DNA of 64,000 nucleotides, from NCBI GenBank assembly GCA_903828515.1, contig CAIKMD010000003.1, forward strand, positions 372,001 through 436,000. Reading direction: 5' to 3'. This DNA comes from an uncultured Rhodospirillales bacterium. Lineage in GTDB: Bacteria > Pseudomonadota > Alphaproteobacteria > ATCC43930 > CGMCC-115725. Positions 1-8,166 of this stretch are shown here, piece after piece. Under the pieces are notes generated by a model, which worked only from the letters and a program-made list of their open reading frames with translations, was not told where the DNA came from and did no database searches. Both the position numbers and the translations under genes were made by a program. Positions within the stretch are counted from its first letter, which is position 1; each line of letters opens with the position of its first letter.

Positions 1-1
1 G

Positions 2-544
2 CATTTCGAGCCCTATAAGGGCCTGCCGGATGATTCGCCGCAGGCGCATCGCCCGCATGCGATCTATGGGCTCGCCGCTGACAGCCACGACAATCTGTTC
101 TTCACCGATTTCCTCGGCCGCTGGATCGGCAAGGTCGATGCCCAGACCGGCAAGCCCTCGTTCTATCCGACCCCGACCGACGGTTCGCGGCCGCGGCGCG
201 GGCACATGGACGATCAGGATCGTTTCTGGTTTGCCGAATACGGCGCCAATCGCGTCGCCGTGCTCGACACCAAAAACGGCGCGTTCCAGGAATGGGAAAT
301 GCCGACGCCGTGGACCGCGCCTTATGACGTGATCTGGGACAAGAACGGCGATCTGTGGACCGGCGGGATGACCACCGACCGGATCGTGCGCCTCGACCCG
401 AAGGCCGGAACCTCGGTCGAATATCCGATGCCGAATGACGTCAACGTGCGCCGCGTCTTCGTCGACAACTCAACCCCGAAGCCGACCTTCTGGGTCGGCA
501 GCAATCACGGCGCGGCGGTGGTGAAAGTCGAACCGCTCGACTGA
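2..544 (+). CDS. Streptogramin lyase-like beta-propeller protein (5' truncated by window edge)
   Basis: This is the C-terminal 180 residues of a protein that starts before the window; the frame is open from base 2 to the TGA at 542-544. The visible part repeats a propeller-blade pattern, with DNLFFTDFLGRWIGKVD, DRFWFAEYGANRVAVLD and GDLWTGGMTTDRIVRLDP each ending in a hydrophobic-Asp strand. This is the layout of the virginiamycin B lyase (Vgb)/SMP-30 superfamily. A real antibiotic lyase activity is not implied; most environmental homologues are uncharacterised and many are secreted. The N-terminus, and so any signal peptide, is not visible. It converges on the minus-strand kinase gene with a 1-bp gap. 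Confidence 0.75.
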   Translation, partial: HFEPYKGLPDDSPQAHRPHAIYGLAADSHDNLFFTDFLGRWIGKVDAQTGKPSFYPTPTDGSRPRRGHMDDQDRFWFAEYGANRVAVLDTKNGAFQEWEMPTPWTAPYDVIWDKNGDLWTGGMTTDRIVRLDPKAGTSVEYPMPNDVNVRRVFVDNSTPKPTFWVGSNHGAAVVKVEPLD

Positions 545-545
545 G

Positions 546-1826
546 CTAAATCGCCTGGCGCAGCGGCGCTTCGGCCGGCGCTTCGCTCTCCGGCGAAGCG
601 GGTGGCGACAGGTCGGGGAACGACGAGCCGGTGGCGGCACCGAACAGGGCCGAGGCGATGTCCTCGATGCCGATGATGCGTTCGGCCGGAAAGATCGCGG
701 TGACCGTCGTGCCGACGCCGAGTTGGCTGGTGATTTTCATTTCGCCGCCGTGCAGTTCGGTCATCGCCGCGACCAGCGGCAGGCCGAGGCCGGTGCCGTT
801 ATGGGCGCGGCTCAACGCGTTATCGACCTGAACGAAAGGCTGCAGCACGCGCGGTATGTCGGCTTCGGCGATGCCGATGCCGCTGTCCTTCACCGCGATG
901 ATCAGGCCGACCTCCGTGTCGGCGGTGACCGTGATGGTGATCTTGCCGCCCGGATGGGTGAACTTGATCGCGTTGGAGACGAGGTTGAGCAGGATCTGCT
1001 TGAGCTTCAATCGGTCGCAGAAGATCAGCGGCGGCGCGTCGGGCAGGACCGATTCGAGCGCCAGGCCGGCTTCCTCGGCGCGCGCGCCGATGAGGCGCGT
1101 CACGGTGCGCACCAGGCTCGCGACGTCGACCGATTCCTCGAGCAGTTCGAGCTTGCCGGCTTCGGCCTTCGAGAGATCCAGAATCTCGTTGATGATCTTC
1201 AAAAGGTCGGTGCCGGCCTCGAAGATGTCGTTGATATAGGCGTGATAGGTGCCGTTGCCGATCGGCCCGTGCGAACCGCCGAGCATCAGCTCCGAGAAGC
1301 CGATGATGGCGTTGAGCGGCGTGCGCAATTCGTGGCTGATATTGGCGAGGAATTCCGATTTCGCGCGGTTGGCGGTTTCGGCCGCTTCCTTGGCGGACCG
1401 CATCGTCTCCATGGCCGAGCGGTTCTCGGCCTCGAGGCGCTGACGCTCGAACGCGCGTTCGAGTACCGCGAGCAACTCGTCGGGCTCGCAGCTTTTGTCG
1501 CAATAATCATAGGCGCCCTGGCGCAACGCGATGATCGCCGTCTGGGTGTCGGCATGCGCGGTCATCATCACGACGACGAGGTCGGGACGATCGGCTTTGA
1601 GGCGTCCCATCAATTCGACGCCCGAGGACCCGCCCAGGCGCACGTCGACGATCGCCACCGGCGGGAGATAACGCTTGGCCGCGATCATGGCGGTTTCGGC
1701 GCGATCCGCGAGGATCGGCGCGTAGCCGTGCGGGGCCAATATATCCACGACCGATTCGGCGAATTCCAGATCGTCGTCGACGATCAGGAGTTGCCGGCGG
1801 CTCGCGGTGTCTTCTGTTTCAGGCAT
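546..1826 (-). CDS. Receiver-histidine kinase hybrid (REC-HisKA-HATPase)
   Basis: 426 residues. An N-terminal receiver domain (about 10-125, phospho-acceptor Asp in AIVDVRLGG) is joined by a short coiled coil to a HisKA domain ([14 protein letters not shown], His near 168) and a HATPase domain with N box ([11 protein letters not shown]), G1 (DSGIGI) and G2 (GTGLGLPLV). There is no membrane segment, so it is cytoplasmic and probably acts as an intermediate that is phosphorylated and then controls its own kinase. It is the last gene of a three-gene operon; its ATG overlaps the end of the upstream regulator gene by 8 bp. The partner that receives phosphate from its His is not visible. Confidence 0.9.
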   Translation of the reverse strand: MPETEDTASRRQLLIVDDDLEFAESVVDILAPHGYAPILADRAETAMIAAKRYLPPVAIVDVRLGGSSGVELMGRLKADRPDLVVVMMTAHADTQTAIIALRQGAYDYCDKSCEPDELLAVLERAFERQRLEAENRSAMETMRSAKEAAETANRAKSEFLANISHELRTPLNAIIGFSELMLGGSHGPIGNGTYHAYINDIFEAGTDLLKIINEILDLSKAEAGKLELLEESVDVASLVRTVTRLIGARAEEAGLALESVLPDAPPLIFCDRLKLKQILLNLVSNAIKFTHPGGKITITVTADTEVGLIIAVKDSGIGIAEADIPRVLQPFVQVDNALSRAHNGTGLGLPLVAAMTELHGGEMKITSQLGVGTTVTAIFPAERIIGIEDIASALFGAATGSSFPDLSPPASPESEAPAEAPLRQAI

Positions 1827-2556
1827 GACCGGCCGGGTTGGCGCTGGTCGCGGCGGCGATCGCCGAGAGCAGTGCGTTGGGATCGAACGGCTTCATCAAG
1901 AGGCCGCTATCGGCCGGTTGCAGTTGCGCGAGGAGCGCTTCCTGCGCGGCGTTGCCGCCGGTGATGAAAATCGTCGGGATGTCTTTCCCGTTCGCCAGCA
2001 ATCGCCGATGCACCTCGACGCCGGTGAGGAGCGGCATCGACAGATCGAGCACCAGGCAATTGACCCCGTCCTGCGCGGCTTTCTCGAGCGCCTCTTCGCC
2101 GGTCGAGGCGATCTCGACGCGGTAGCCATGGCGGGTGAGGATCGGCTGCAGGCTGGCGGCGAAATCCGGATCGTCGTCCGCGACCAGCACCATGCCGCGC
2201 GGCTTGACCTGGTCGAGCGCCTGCAACAGGTCGGTGATCACGAATGGTTTGCGCAGCACGCCCAGCGCGCCGTTCTCGATCGCCTGAGACAATAACTGTT
2301 CTACGCTGTAGCCGGTCATCATCATGACCTTGGCGTTGGGGCGAATCTGCTTGAAGGCGAAGAACGTATCGACGCCGTTCATGCCCGGCAGCTTCACGTC
2401 CATGAAGACGATGTCGAAATCCTCGGCGCGAAAAATCTCGATGCCGGCTTCGCCGCTATAGGCGGCCTGCACGTCGTTGCCGCGCATCGCCAGAATGTCG
2501 ACGATGCTTTCGGCGTGATCGCGATCGTCGTCGATGATCAGAATGCGCGCGCTCAT
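1819..2556 (-). CDS. Response regulator with two receiver domains, no output domain
   Basis: 245 residues made of two receiver domains in tandem. REC1 (about 1-120) has the acidic pair IDDD, the acceptor Asp in [13 protein letters not shown] and the Lys in LRKPF. REC2 (about 122-240) has [17 protein letters not shown] and LMKPFD. Both have intact phosphorylation residues. No DNA-binding, GGDEF or enzyme domain follows, so it probably passes phosphate on or works by protein contact. It overlaps the upstream sensor kinase gene by 4 bp (ATGA) and the downstream REC-kinase by 8 bp, which supports translational coupling and a shared pathway. Confidence 0.9.
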   Translation of the reverse strand: MSARILIIDDDRDHAESIVDILAMRGNDVQAAYSGEAGIEIFRAEDFDIVFMDVKLPGMNGVDTFFAFKQIRPNAKVMMMTGYSVEQLLSQAIENGALGVLRKPFVITDLLQALDQVKPRGMVLVADDDPDFAASLQPILTRHGYRVEIASTGEEALEKAAQDGVNCLVLDLSMPLLTGVEVHRRLLANGKDIPTIFITGGNAAQEALLAQLQPADSGLLMKPFDPNALLSAIAAATSANPAGHA

Positions 2557-4412
2557 GCCGCGATCTCCTCTTCCTGTTCCGAAATCGCCAGCCGCACCGT
2601 GACGCAGGTGCCTTTACCGGCTTCGCTCGTGATCGTGATGGTGCCGCCGTGCTGTTCGATGATCTGTTTGACCATCGGCAGCCCGAGGCCGGTGCCGAAG
2701 CTCTTGGTGCTGAACAAAGGTTCGAACACTTTCGGAAGGACGTCGGCGGGGATGCCGCCGCCGGTGTCGCGCACGGTCAGTTCGAAAAGCTTGCCGATGA
2801 GGGTCGAGTTCACCGCGATGCGGCGTTCGCCGCCGTTCTCCGGCATCGCCTGCGCCGCGTTGTCGATCAGGTTGATCAGGACGCGGCGCATCCGCTCGGG
2901 ATCGATCGCGATCAGGCAATCGGCGTCGAGCCGGTGCTCGAGCGTGATGTCGGCCGGCACGCGCTGTTCGGACAGGACCTCGTCGATCCACGGATCGGGG
3001 GCCAGCGTGGTGCGTTGCAGTTCCTTGATGCGGGTGTAGTCGAGCAGGTCGTTGATGATCCGGTCGCAGCGCGTGACCGAGCGTTCGATCCGGCTCAGCG
3101 GCCGCTCGAAATTGAGGCCGCTCGTCGATGCGGTTTCCTTGACGGCGTAAAGCGTGTTGCGAATGGCGCTCAGGGGATTGCGCAGCTCGTGCGCCATCGT
3201 CGCGGTGAGCTGACCCAGCGCCGAGAGGCGTTCCTTGCGGACCAGTTCGTCCTGCGCCGATTTGAGTTCGGCGGTGCGACGTTCGACGCGCTGCTGCAGA
3301 TCGACCTCGACGGCGATCTCGGCCGAGACGTCGCGGCCGGCGCCGCGATAGCCGCGGAAATGTCCCTGCGCGTCGAAGAAGGGCCGGCCACTGACGCTGA
3401 CATGGATGGTGTGGCCGTCGGGCAGGGTGCGCATGAAGCGGAAATTATGGAACGGGCGGCGCGCGGCCATGTCGGCATCGTGCTGGGCCCATTGCTCGGC
3501 GCTGACGCCCAGCGTCACCGCTTCGTGGCGGGTCTTGCCGATGTCGCTGTCGCTGGCGATTTCGCTGTCCTTGCCGCCGGTCGAGAAGCGCACGAAGCGC
3601 AGATTCTCGTCCTGCTCCCAGAACCAGTCGGAGGTCGCTTCGGCGAAATCGCGGAAGCGCGCCTCGCTGTCCGCCAGCCGCACCTGCGCCGCTTCGCGCT
3701 CTTCGGTCTTGCGATAATGCGACAGGGTGAAGGTCAGGCCGATCGTGCCGAGAATGAAGAAGATCGCGGCCGCGAGGCCGCTGGATTCGATCAGGTTGCT
3801 GGTGAGGAACGGACCCATCGGCACGTCGATGACGAACGCGCCCATGACTTCGTTGAGATGCCACGGGGCCTGGCCGGCCTTGATCGCGTTGGCCTGAAGC
3901 TGGTTGTGGCAATCGACGCAGGTTTGGCCGCTGGCGACCGACGGATAAACCGTGCGCAGCACATGTTCGCCGGCGATGTCGAGTTCGCGGGTAACCGGCT
4001 TGGGTTTGGCTTCGGACGACAATCCGGCGACCATCTCGGTCATCTCGGTATCGCTGGGCAGGGTCTTGATCGCGCGGTCGGGGACGCCGACCCAGAGCAG
4101 GCGGAATTCGTTGGTGTTGCCCTGCGCCTTGGCGAAGGAAGCGATGGCTTCCTGGCGGAACGTCGCGGGCACGGGCGCCGCCGTCGCGGATAATTTCCCG
4201 CGCAGATCGGCATATTCGTTGACGAAGGCGTCGACGAGACGAAGCGCGGTGATCTTCTCCTCGCTCTTATGCTCGGCGAACCAGCTCAGATTCGACTGAT
4301 AGAAGCCGAAGCCGATACCCGCCGCCAAAAGCTGCGAGAGGCATAAAAAGAGAATGAAGCCTTGCCCTGAACGGGAGGCCAGGAACCGGCTAAAGCGTTC
4401 AATACGCCCCAT
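2553..4412 (-). CDS. Membrane sensor histidine kinase with periplasmic c-type heme (DUF3365/Tll0287-like) domain
   Basis: 619 residues. A first membrane helix (about 18-38) is followed by a periplasmic region of about 170 residues that contains a heme-attachment motif CVDCH at 165-169, then a second helix (about 205-228). The cytoplasmic part has a PAS domain (about 250-375), a short coiled coil, HisKA (LGQLTATMAHELRNPLS) and HATPase (NLIDNAAQAMPE, DTGGGIP, GTGLGLPMV). The layout matches DUF3365 heme sensors, thought to respond to redox state or small ligands; the real stimulus is unknown. First gene of the operon with the double receiver and the REC-kinase. An inverted repeat lies about 65 bp upstream. 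Confidence 0.88.
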   Translation of the reverse strand: MGRIERFSRFLASRSGQGFILFLCLSQLLAAGIGFGFYQSNLSWFAEHKSEEKITALRLVDAFVNEYADLRGKLSATAAPVPATFRQEAIASFAKAQGNTNEFRLLWVGVPDRAIKTLPSDTEMTEMVAGLSSEAKPKPVTRELDIAGEHVLRTVYPSVASGQTCVDCHNQLQANAIKAGQAPWHLNEVMGAFVIDVPMGPFLTSNLIESSGLAAAIFFILGTIGLTFTLSHYRKTEEREAAQVRLADSEARFRDFAEATSDWFWEQDENLRFVRFSTGGKDSEIASDSDIGKTRHEAVTLGVSAEQWAQHDADMAARRPFHNFRFMRTLPDGHTIHVSVSGRPFFDAQGHFRGYRGAGRDVSAEIAVEVDLQQRVERRTAELKSAQDELVRKERLSALGQLTATMAHELRNPLSAIRNTLYAVKETASTSGLNFERPLSRIERSVTRCDRIINDLLDYTRIKELQRTTLAPDPWIDEVLSEQRVPADITLEHRLDADCLIAIDPERMRRVLINLIDNAAQAMPENGGERRIAVNSTLIGKLFELTVRDTGGGIPADVLPKVFEPLFSTKSFGTGLGLPMVKQIIEQHGGTITITSEAGKGTCVTVRLAISEQEEEIAA

Positions 4413-4475
4413 CGCGCGCCCTTTTTGCTGTTGCGGCCTCGTGCCACAGGCGAGCGAAGTTTCGTCCTTGGGTGC

Positions 4476-4490
4476 TTAATGTCGCATTAA
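4476..4490. promoter_or_regulatory. Inverted repeat TTAATG-TCG-CATTAA upstream of heme sensor kinase
   Basis: A perfect 6-bp inverted repeat with a 3-base spacer lies 64 bp upstream of the sensor kinase start. Its core TTAATGTCGCA recurs at 8056-8066 upstream of the sigma factor gene. It could be a regulator site or part of a promoter; no binding protein can be named. Confidence 0.35.
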
Positions 4491-4552
4491 TTAAGTCGGG
4501 CAAAATCCGAATAAAACCCGAGGCTTTCGGCCGGATTTAGAAGGAATTAATC

Positions 4553-4569
4553 CCAGAATTGGTGCGACG
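4553..4569. repeat. Left copy of 17-bp direct repeat (attachment site-like)
   Basis: CCAGAATTGGTGCGACG is present here and again at 6027-6043. The right copy is the last coding part of the MetE-like gene (codons for SHQFW on the minus strand). Reading past the left copy on the minus strand gives TGG GAT TAA, a natural gene end one residue longer. This is what an insertion that duplicates the 3' end of its target gene leaves behind. Confidence 0.8.
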
Positions 4570-4596
4570 AGTCGGATTGGACCCCGTCGAATCGTG

Positions 4597-4719
4597 ATGC
4601 GTGGATATGAGTTAGCCGTAACGCCCAAAACCGTCGCCAAGTGGAAGGACGCTCTCGACCATCACCTGAGGATTTATTCGCGCTTACTTGGTGGAAGCCA
4701 AGTCGTGCGCATAATATGA
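4597..4719 (+). pseudogene. Possible transposase HTH remnant (40 codons)
   Basis: A 40-codon ORF just inside the left repeat contains VTPKTVAKWK, which resembles the helix-turn-helix of IS481/IS630-type transposases (typically PKTVAKWKKR). The similarity covers only about 15 residues and the rest is not recognisable, so this may be chance. If real, it is a fragment of the enzyme that once moved this insert. Confidence 0.25.
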
Positions 4720-4720
4720 A

Positions 4721-4785
4721 TTGATTTGCGCAGAATGCGAATTATATATTCGCATATCGACGATTAATTATTGGATAATTCGCAT
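4721..4785 (+). promoter_or_regulatory. Fic promoter with operator-like ATGCGAAT/ATTCGCAT sites
   Basis: A candidate promoter TTGATT (4721-4726), 18-bp spacer, TATATT (4745-4750) is overlaid by an 8-bp inverted repeat: ATGCGAAT at 4735-4742 and ATTCGCAT at 4748-4755. A third half-site ATTCGCAT lies at 4778-4785, exactly 30 bp from the second and overlapping the Fic ATG. Three copies on one helical face suggest cooperative binding by a repressor, possibly the winged-helix end of the Fic protein itself. Confidence 0.5.
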
Positions 4786-5947
4786 GATCTACAGAATTCC
4801 AAATTTAGCTGATGACGACCGAGAAGTAATTCAGCTCATTGAAAAACAAAAAGAAAAACTGAAATATCTTTCGGATAGCCACCCCCGCCGATGGACCGGC
4901 CTGCTCAGCAGGAACACCCTCGCTCGCGCTATTCAAGGCTCGAATAGCATTGAGGGCTACAATGTTTCCGAAGAAGAGGCCGTTGCAGTCGTCCAAGACG
5001 ACGAACCCTTGGACCCAAAAACTGAAGCGTGGCGCGCGCTAGTCGGCTACCGCGAAGCGCTCACCTACATTATCACCCTCGGAAGTGATCCCTACTTTGA
5101 GTACCACCCGCAACTTCTGCGGAGTTTGCATTTCATGATGCTGAACTACAGCATTGCGAAGCACCCGGGCCAATGGCGCCCGGGAGGAATCTCCGTCGTC
5201 AACGAAGAGACCGATCAAGTCGTTTATCAGGCGCCTGATGTTGAAATGGTCCCAGGCTTGATCGACGAACTTATCGACCAATTGAAAAAATCCGAGGGCA
5301 TCCCGATTTTTGTCCGCGCCGCCATGGCGCATCTCAATCTGACTTTGATTCATCCATTCTCGGATGGGAATGGGCGTATGGCGCGGGCGTTACAAACCCT
5401 GGTCATCGCGCGCGACGGAATGCTTCATTCAATATTCTCAAGCATTGAAGAATGGCTTGGACGAAATCGACAGGCTTACTACGACGTGCTTGCCGAAGTG
5501 GCGCAAGGGAGATGGCAACCAGAGCGTGACCCGCTGCCGTGGGTTCGATTTTGTTTGCGAGCGCACTACCAGCAAATGACAACACTGGTTAGGCGCAACG
5601 AAGAAATGGGCAAGGTCTATGACGGTATCGTTCGTCTCATTCACCGGGAAAAATTACCGGAAAGATGCGACCTGCCTTTGGTGGATGCAGCTTATGGATT
5701 GCGCATCACTCGACCACGTTACGTTACTGAAGCAAACGTGACAGAGTTTGTGGCGAGTCGCGACTTGAAGCGTATTGCGGATGCGGGCGTTATTTTGCCT
5801 CACGGTGAAAAACGCGGGAGATTTTATACGGGAAGCCCGGAACTCAGAAAAATCTACTTGGATATAAAGGACAACACTACTGCTCCAGACCCATATGAGC
5901 TGATAAATATCCGCTCTCAAAGAGAGCCATCGCTACCTGGAATCTAG
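4784..5947 (+). CDS. Fic family protein AMP-transferase with C-terminal winged helix
   Basis: 387 residues from the ATG at 4784, chosen over an upstream TTG at 4721 because that one lies inside the promoter. The Fic core has the full motif HPFSDGNGRMAR (about 190-201), with catalytic His and phosphate-binding loop, so it should transfer AMP (or another nucleotide part) to a target hydroxyl. An inhibitory-helix motif SNSIEG (53-58) precedes it, which fits class II Fic proteins that self-inhibit in cis. The last 80 or so residues look like a winged helix, common in Fic proteins that regulate their own gene. Base composition and codons are more AT-rich than the neighbours. No antitoxin gene is adjacent. 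Confidence 0.9.
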   Translation: MIYRIPNLADDDREVIQLIEKQKEKLKYLSDSHPRRWTGLLSRNTLARAIQGSNSIEGYNVSEEEAVAVVQDDEPLDPKTEAWRALVGYREALTYIITLGSDPYFEYHPQLLRSLHFMMLNYSIAKHPGQWRPGGISVVNEETDQVVYQAPDVEMVPGLIDELIDQLKKSEGIPIFVRAAMAHLNLTLIHPFSDGNGRMARALQTLVIARDGMLHSIFSSIEEWLGRNRQAYYDVLAEVAQGRWQPERDPLPWVRFCLRAHYQQMTTLVRRNEEMGKVYDGIVRLIHREKLPERCDLPLVDAAYGLRITRPRYVTEANVTEFVASRDLKRIADAGVILPHGEKRGRFYTGSPELRKIYLDIKDNTTAPDPYELINIRSQREPSLPGI

Positions 5948-6023
5948 CGATCGCTCACTGGTTGCTGCATTTGCTCCTCGGTCGAGGACGACGATGATTA
6001 TCGCCTTGGCTTTGTATCGCCCA

Positions 6024-7166
6024 CTACCAGAATTGGTGCGACGCGATGGCGGCGCCCTCGGTCATCGCGGCAAGCTTCGCCCAGACCACGTCGGGGTCGA
6101 CCGCAGCCTGTCCGACCCAGGTGCCGTAGCCGCAATCGGTGCCGGCGATGACGTTCTCGCGCCCGACCAGCGTCGCGTAACGCGCGATCCGTTGCGCCAC
6201 GAGCCGGGGGTGCTCGATGAAGTTGGACTTCGATTCGAGTACGCCGGGGATCAGCACTTTGCCGTCGGGGAGCTTCACCTGCTCGAACAGTGTCCATTCA
6301 TGGGCGTGGCGGGGGTTGGCAGCCTCGAAGGAAATCCCGGCGGGCCGGGCCAGGAAGACGATGTCGATGATGTCGCCCAGCGGCACGTCGTGATGATGCG
6401 GCCCCTCGTAATTTCCCCAGCAGAGATGCATCCGCATCTGCTCGGGCGGGATGTTGGCGACCGCGTGATTGAGGACCTCGACATGGAGGCGCGCCGCCTT
6501 GCGGAAATCGGCCAGACTCAGATCGGCGTGCTGGATATGCCGGCCCATCGCGAGATCGGGGCAATCGAGCTGGAGGATCAGCCCGGCCTTGGCGATCGCC
6601 TCGTATTCGCCGCGCATCGCCTCGGCGATGGCGGCGAGATAGGTCTCGGTGTTGCCGTAATGATCGTCGTGAAAGAACAAGGAAATAACCCCCGGCGAGG
6701 CGGCGGTCAGGAACCCCTCGGTGGCGCCGCTGGCCGCCAAACCGGCTTTCACATGGGCGATATCGGCCATGACGGCGTCGTGGCCGCGCGGCGCTATCGC
6801 CGCGTTGCAGGCCGGGGTCTTGCGCCGCGAGCGGCCGGGATCGCCGAAGACGCGCCGCGCCAGCGCGGGGAAATCCGCCAGATCCTGATAGACGAAGCTG
6901 TTGCTGACGCCGCCGAAGCCCGAGAGCCGGTCCTTGATGTAGGTGGCATAGGACGGCTTGCTCATCTCGCCGTCATTGACGATGTCGATGCCGGCGCGGG
7001 CCTGGCGCGCGACGATCTCCACCACCGCCCCGGCGATGCGTTCGTCGAGCGCCCGCGCATCGACCGCGACGCCCTCTTCCTTGGCGAACATCGCGCGGAT
7101 GAGGTCTTCCGGCCGCGGCAGGCTGCCGGTATGGGTGGTCAGGAAGCGCTCGGCGCTGCGTTTCAT
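6024..7166 (-). CDS. Cobalamin-independent methionine synthase (MetE C-terminal-like) family protein
   Basis: 380 residues from ATG 7166 (MKRSAERFLTTHTGSLPRP, the usual family start); an in-frame start at 7238 would overlap the divergent gene. TTHTGSLPRP, RMHLCWGNYEGPHHHD and AGTDCGYGTW hold the His and Cys residues expected to bind zinc in this fold. The family covers methyl- or alkyl-transfer to thiols; the substrate here is unknown, and it lacks the N-terminal half of true MetE. Its final bases are the right copy of the 17-bp repeat, so its stop codon (TAG at 6024-6026) comes from the insertion and the ancestral protein probably ended in one more Asp. Confidence 0.85.
   Translation of the reverse strand: MKRSAERFLTTHTGSLPRPEDLIRAMFAKEEGVAVDARALDERIAGAVVEIVARQARAGIDIVNDGEMSKPSYATYIKDRLSGFGGVSNSFVYQDLADFPALARRVFGDPGRSRRKTPACNAAIAPRGHDAVMADIAHVKAGLAASGATEGFLTAASPGVISLFFHDDHYGNTETYLAAIAEAMRGEYEAIAKAGLILQLDCPDLAMGRHIQHADLSLADFRKAARLHVEVLNHAVANIPPEQMRMHLCWGNYEGPHHHDVPLGDIIDIVFLARPAGISFEAANPRHAHEWTLFEQVKLPDGKVLIPGVLESKSNFIEHPRLVAQRIARYATLVGRENVIAGTDCGYGTWVGQAAVDPDVVWAKLAAMTEGAAIASHQFW
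6027..6043. repeat. Right copy of 17-bp direct repeat, inside the MetE-like gene end
   Basis: This is the second copy of CCAGAATTGGTGCGACG (first at 4553-4569). It encodes the last five codons of the MetE-like protein on the minus strand, so the insertion left the gene nearly whole. Target choice at a gene's 3' end is typical of site-specific integrative elements. Confidence 0.8.
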
Positions 7167-7216
7167 CCCGGTGATGCCTTCTTGAACTTGGAACCGCGAC
7201 AGGGTCGAATGATCGC

Positions 7217-8038
7217 ATGAATCGCCTTTCCCTCGCACCGGTCACGATCAACGAAATAGACCCGCCGGAATTGATCGCGGCGGCCCACGCGGCGGGCTTC
7301 GCCTCGGTCGATCTGCGCGTTCTGGGGGCCCCCGGCGCCGCGCCGGTCACGCCCCTGGTCGGCAACCGCGCCCTGATCGCGGCGATTGCCGGGGCCTGCG
7401 CCGATACCGGGGTGACGCTGTTCGCCGCGACCGGCATCTGGCTGGTGCCCGATTTCAGCCTCGACGCGGCGTTGCCCGCCCTCGAAGTCGCCGCGCGTCT
7501 CGGCGCGGAGCAGTTTCTCGCCGTCGGCAACGACCCGGACGAGGGCCGGATGACGGAAAACCTGGGGCGTCTGGCCGAAGCGGCCCGGTCGTTCGATCTG
7601 CGGCTGGCGGTCGAACTGATGCCCTATACGGCGGTGAACACGCTCGGGAAGGCGCGCCGCATGGTCGAGGCGGCGGATGCCCCGAATGTCGGGCTCCTGA
7701 TCGATGCCCTTCACCTGGCCCGGGCCGGCGGCACCCCGGCCGAGGTCGCCGCGATCCCGTCCGAACGGATCGCCTATCTGCAGCTTTGCGACGCCCCGGC
7801 CACCGTGCCGGAGGGCATGGCGCTCCGGGTCGAATCCCTGTCGGCCCGGCTTTATCCCGGCGAGGGCGCGCTTCCGCTGGTCGATCTGATGGCGGCTTTA
7901 CCGGCCGATGTGGTGATCGATGTCGAGACGCCGGTGGCCGCCGACCGGGGGCTCAGCCCGGCCGAGCGGGCTGCCCGCGCAATGACCAAAACAAAGCGTT
8001 TCTTAACGATTTGGGCGGCCGAAAATCAATCTAAGTGA
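7217..8038 (+). CDS. Sugar phosphate isomerase/epimerase-like TIM barrel protein
   Basis: 273 residues of the AP-endonuclease-2/xylose-isomerase-like TIM-barrel family. Visible family marks are an Asn-Glu pair at the N-terminus (VTINEIDPPEL), the mid barrel AVELMPYTAVN with Glu as a probable metal ligand, GLLIDALHLARAGG with Asp and His, and IDVETPVAADRG near the end. Members isomerise or epimerise sugars, inosose or hydroxypyruvate; the substrate cannot be told. Divergent from the MetE-like gene with a 50-bp gap, so the two may share a control region. Confidence 0.75.
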   Translation: MNRLSLAPVTINEIDPPELIAAAHAAGFASVDLRVLGAPGAAPVTPLVGNRALIAAIAGACADTGVTLFAATGIWLVPDFSLDAALPALEVAARLGAEQFLAVGNDPDEGRMTENLGRLAEAARSFDLRLAVELMPYTAVNTLGKARRMVEAADAPNVGLLIDALHLARAGGTPAEVAAIPSERIAYLQLCDAPATVPEGMALRVESLSARLYPGEGALPLVDLMAALPADVVIDVETPVAADRGLSPAERAARAMTKTKRFLTIWAAENQSK

Positions 8039-8053
8039 TTGATAAAAATTAGA

Positions 8054-8073
8054 TTTTAATGTCGCACTTAAAA
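8054..8073. promoter_or_regulatory. AT-rich inverted repeat TTTTAA-N8-TTAAAA before sigma factor gene
   Basis: This 20-bp element lies about 95 bp before the sigma factor ATG. It shares the 11-base core TTAATGTCGCA with the inverted repeat at 4476-4490. It may be a promoter element or a regulator site common to the sensor kinase and sigma factor genes. Confidence 0.3.
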
Positions 8074-8166
8074 TAGGTGCGGCCCGCCCCAATATTATGC
8101 CAAGATGCGCGCCGCCGGCCATCCGGGCCGTCGTCATCCGCCACGTTTTAATGTGAGAATTTGATC

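Larger units (their letters stand above)
4570..6026. mobile_element. Small insertion carrying a Fic gene, bounded by 17-bp repeats
   Basis: About 1.46 kb lies between two copies of a 17-bp sequence, with visibly lower GC than the flanks. Contents are a 40-codon ORF of doubtful origin at 4597-4719, the Fic promoter region and the Fic gene. No integrase or full transposase is present, and the ends do not show clear terminal inverted repeats. The stretch 4413-4783 has no other gene. I infer a recombinase-mediated or satellite-like insertion that was moved in trans or has lost its recombinase; a decayed larger island is the alternative. Confidence 0.65.

Noticed and set aside
723-1964. Long plus-strand ORF of 413 codons opposite the kinase genes
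   Set aside because: It is antisense to a clear REC-kinase and regulator; its composition (Arg/Asp/Gly-rich, no motif) is typical of GC-rich shadow frames.
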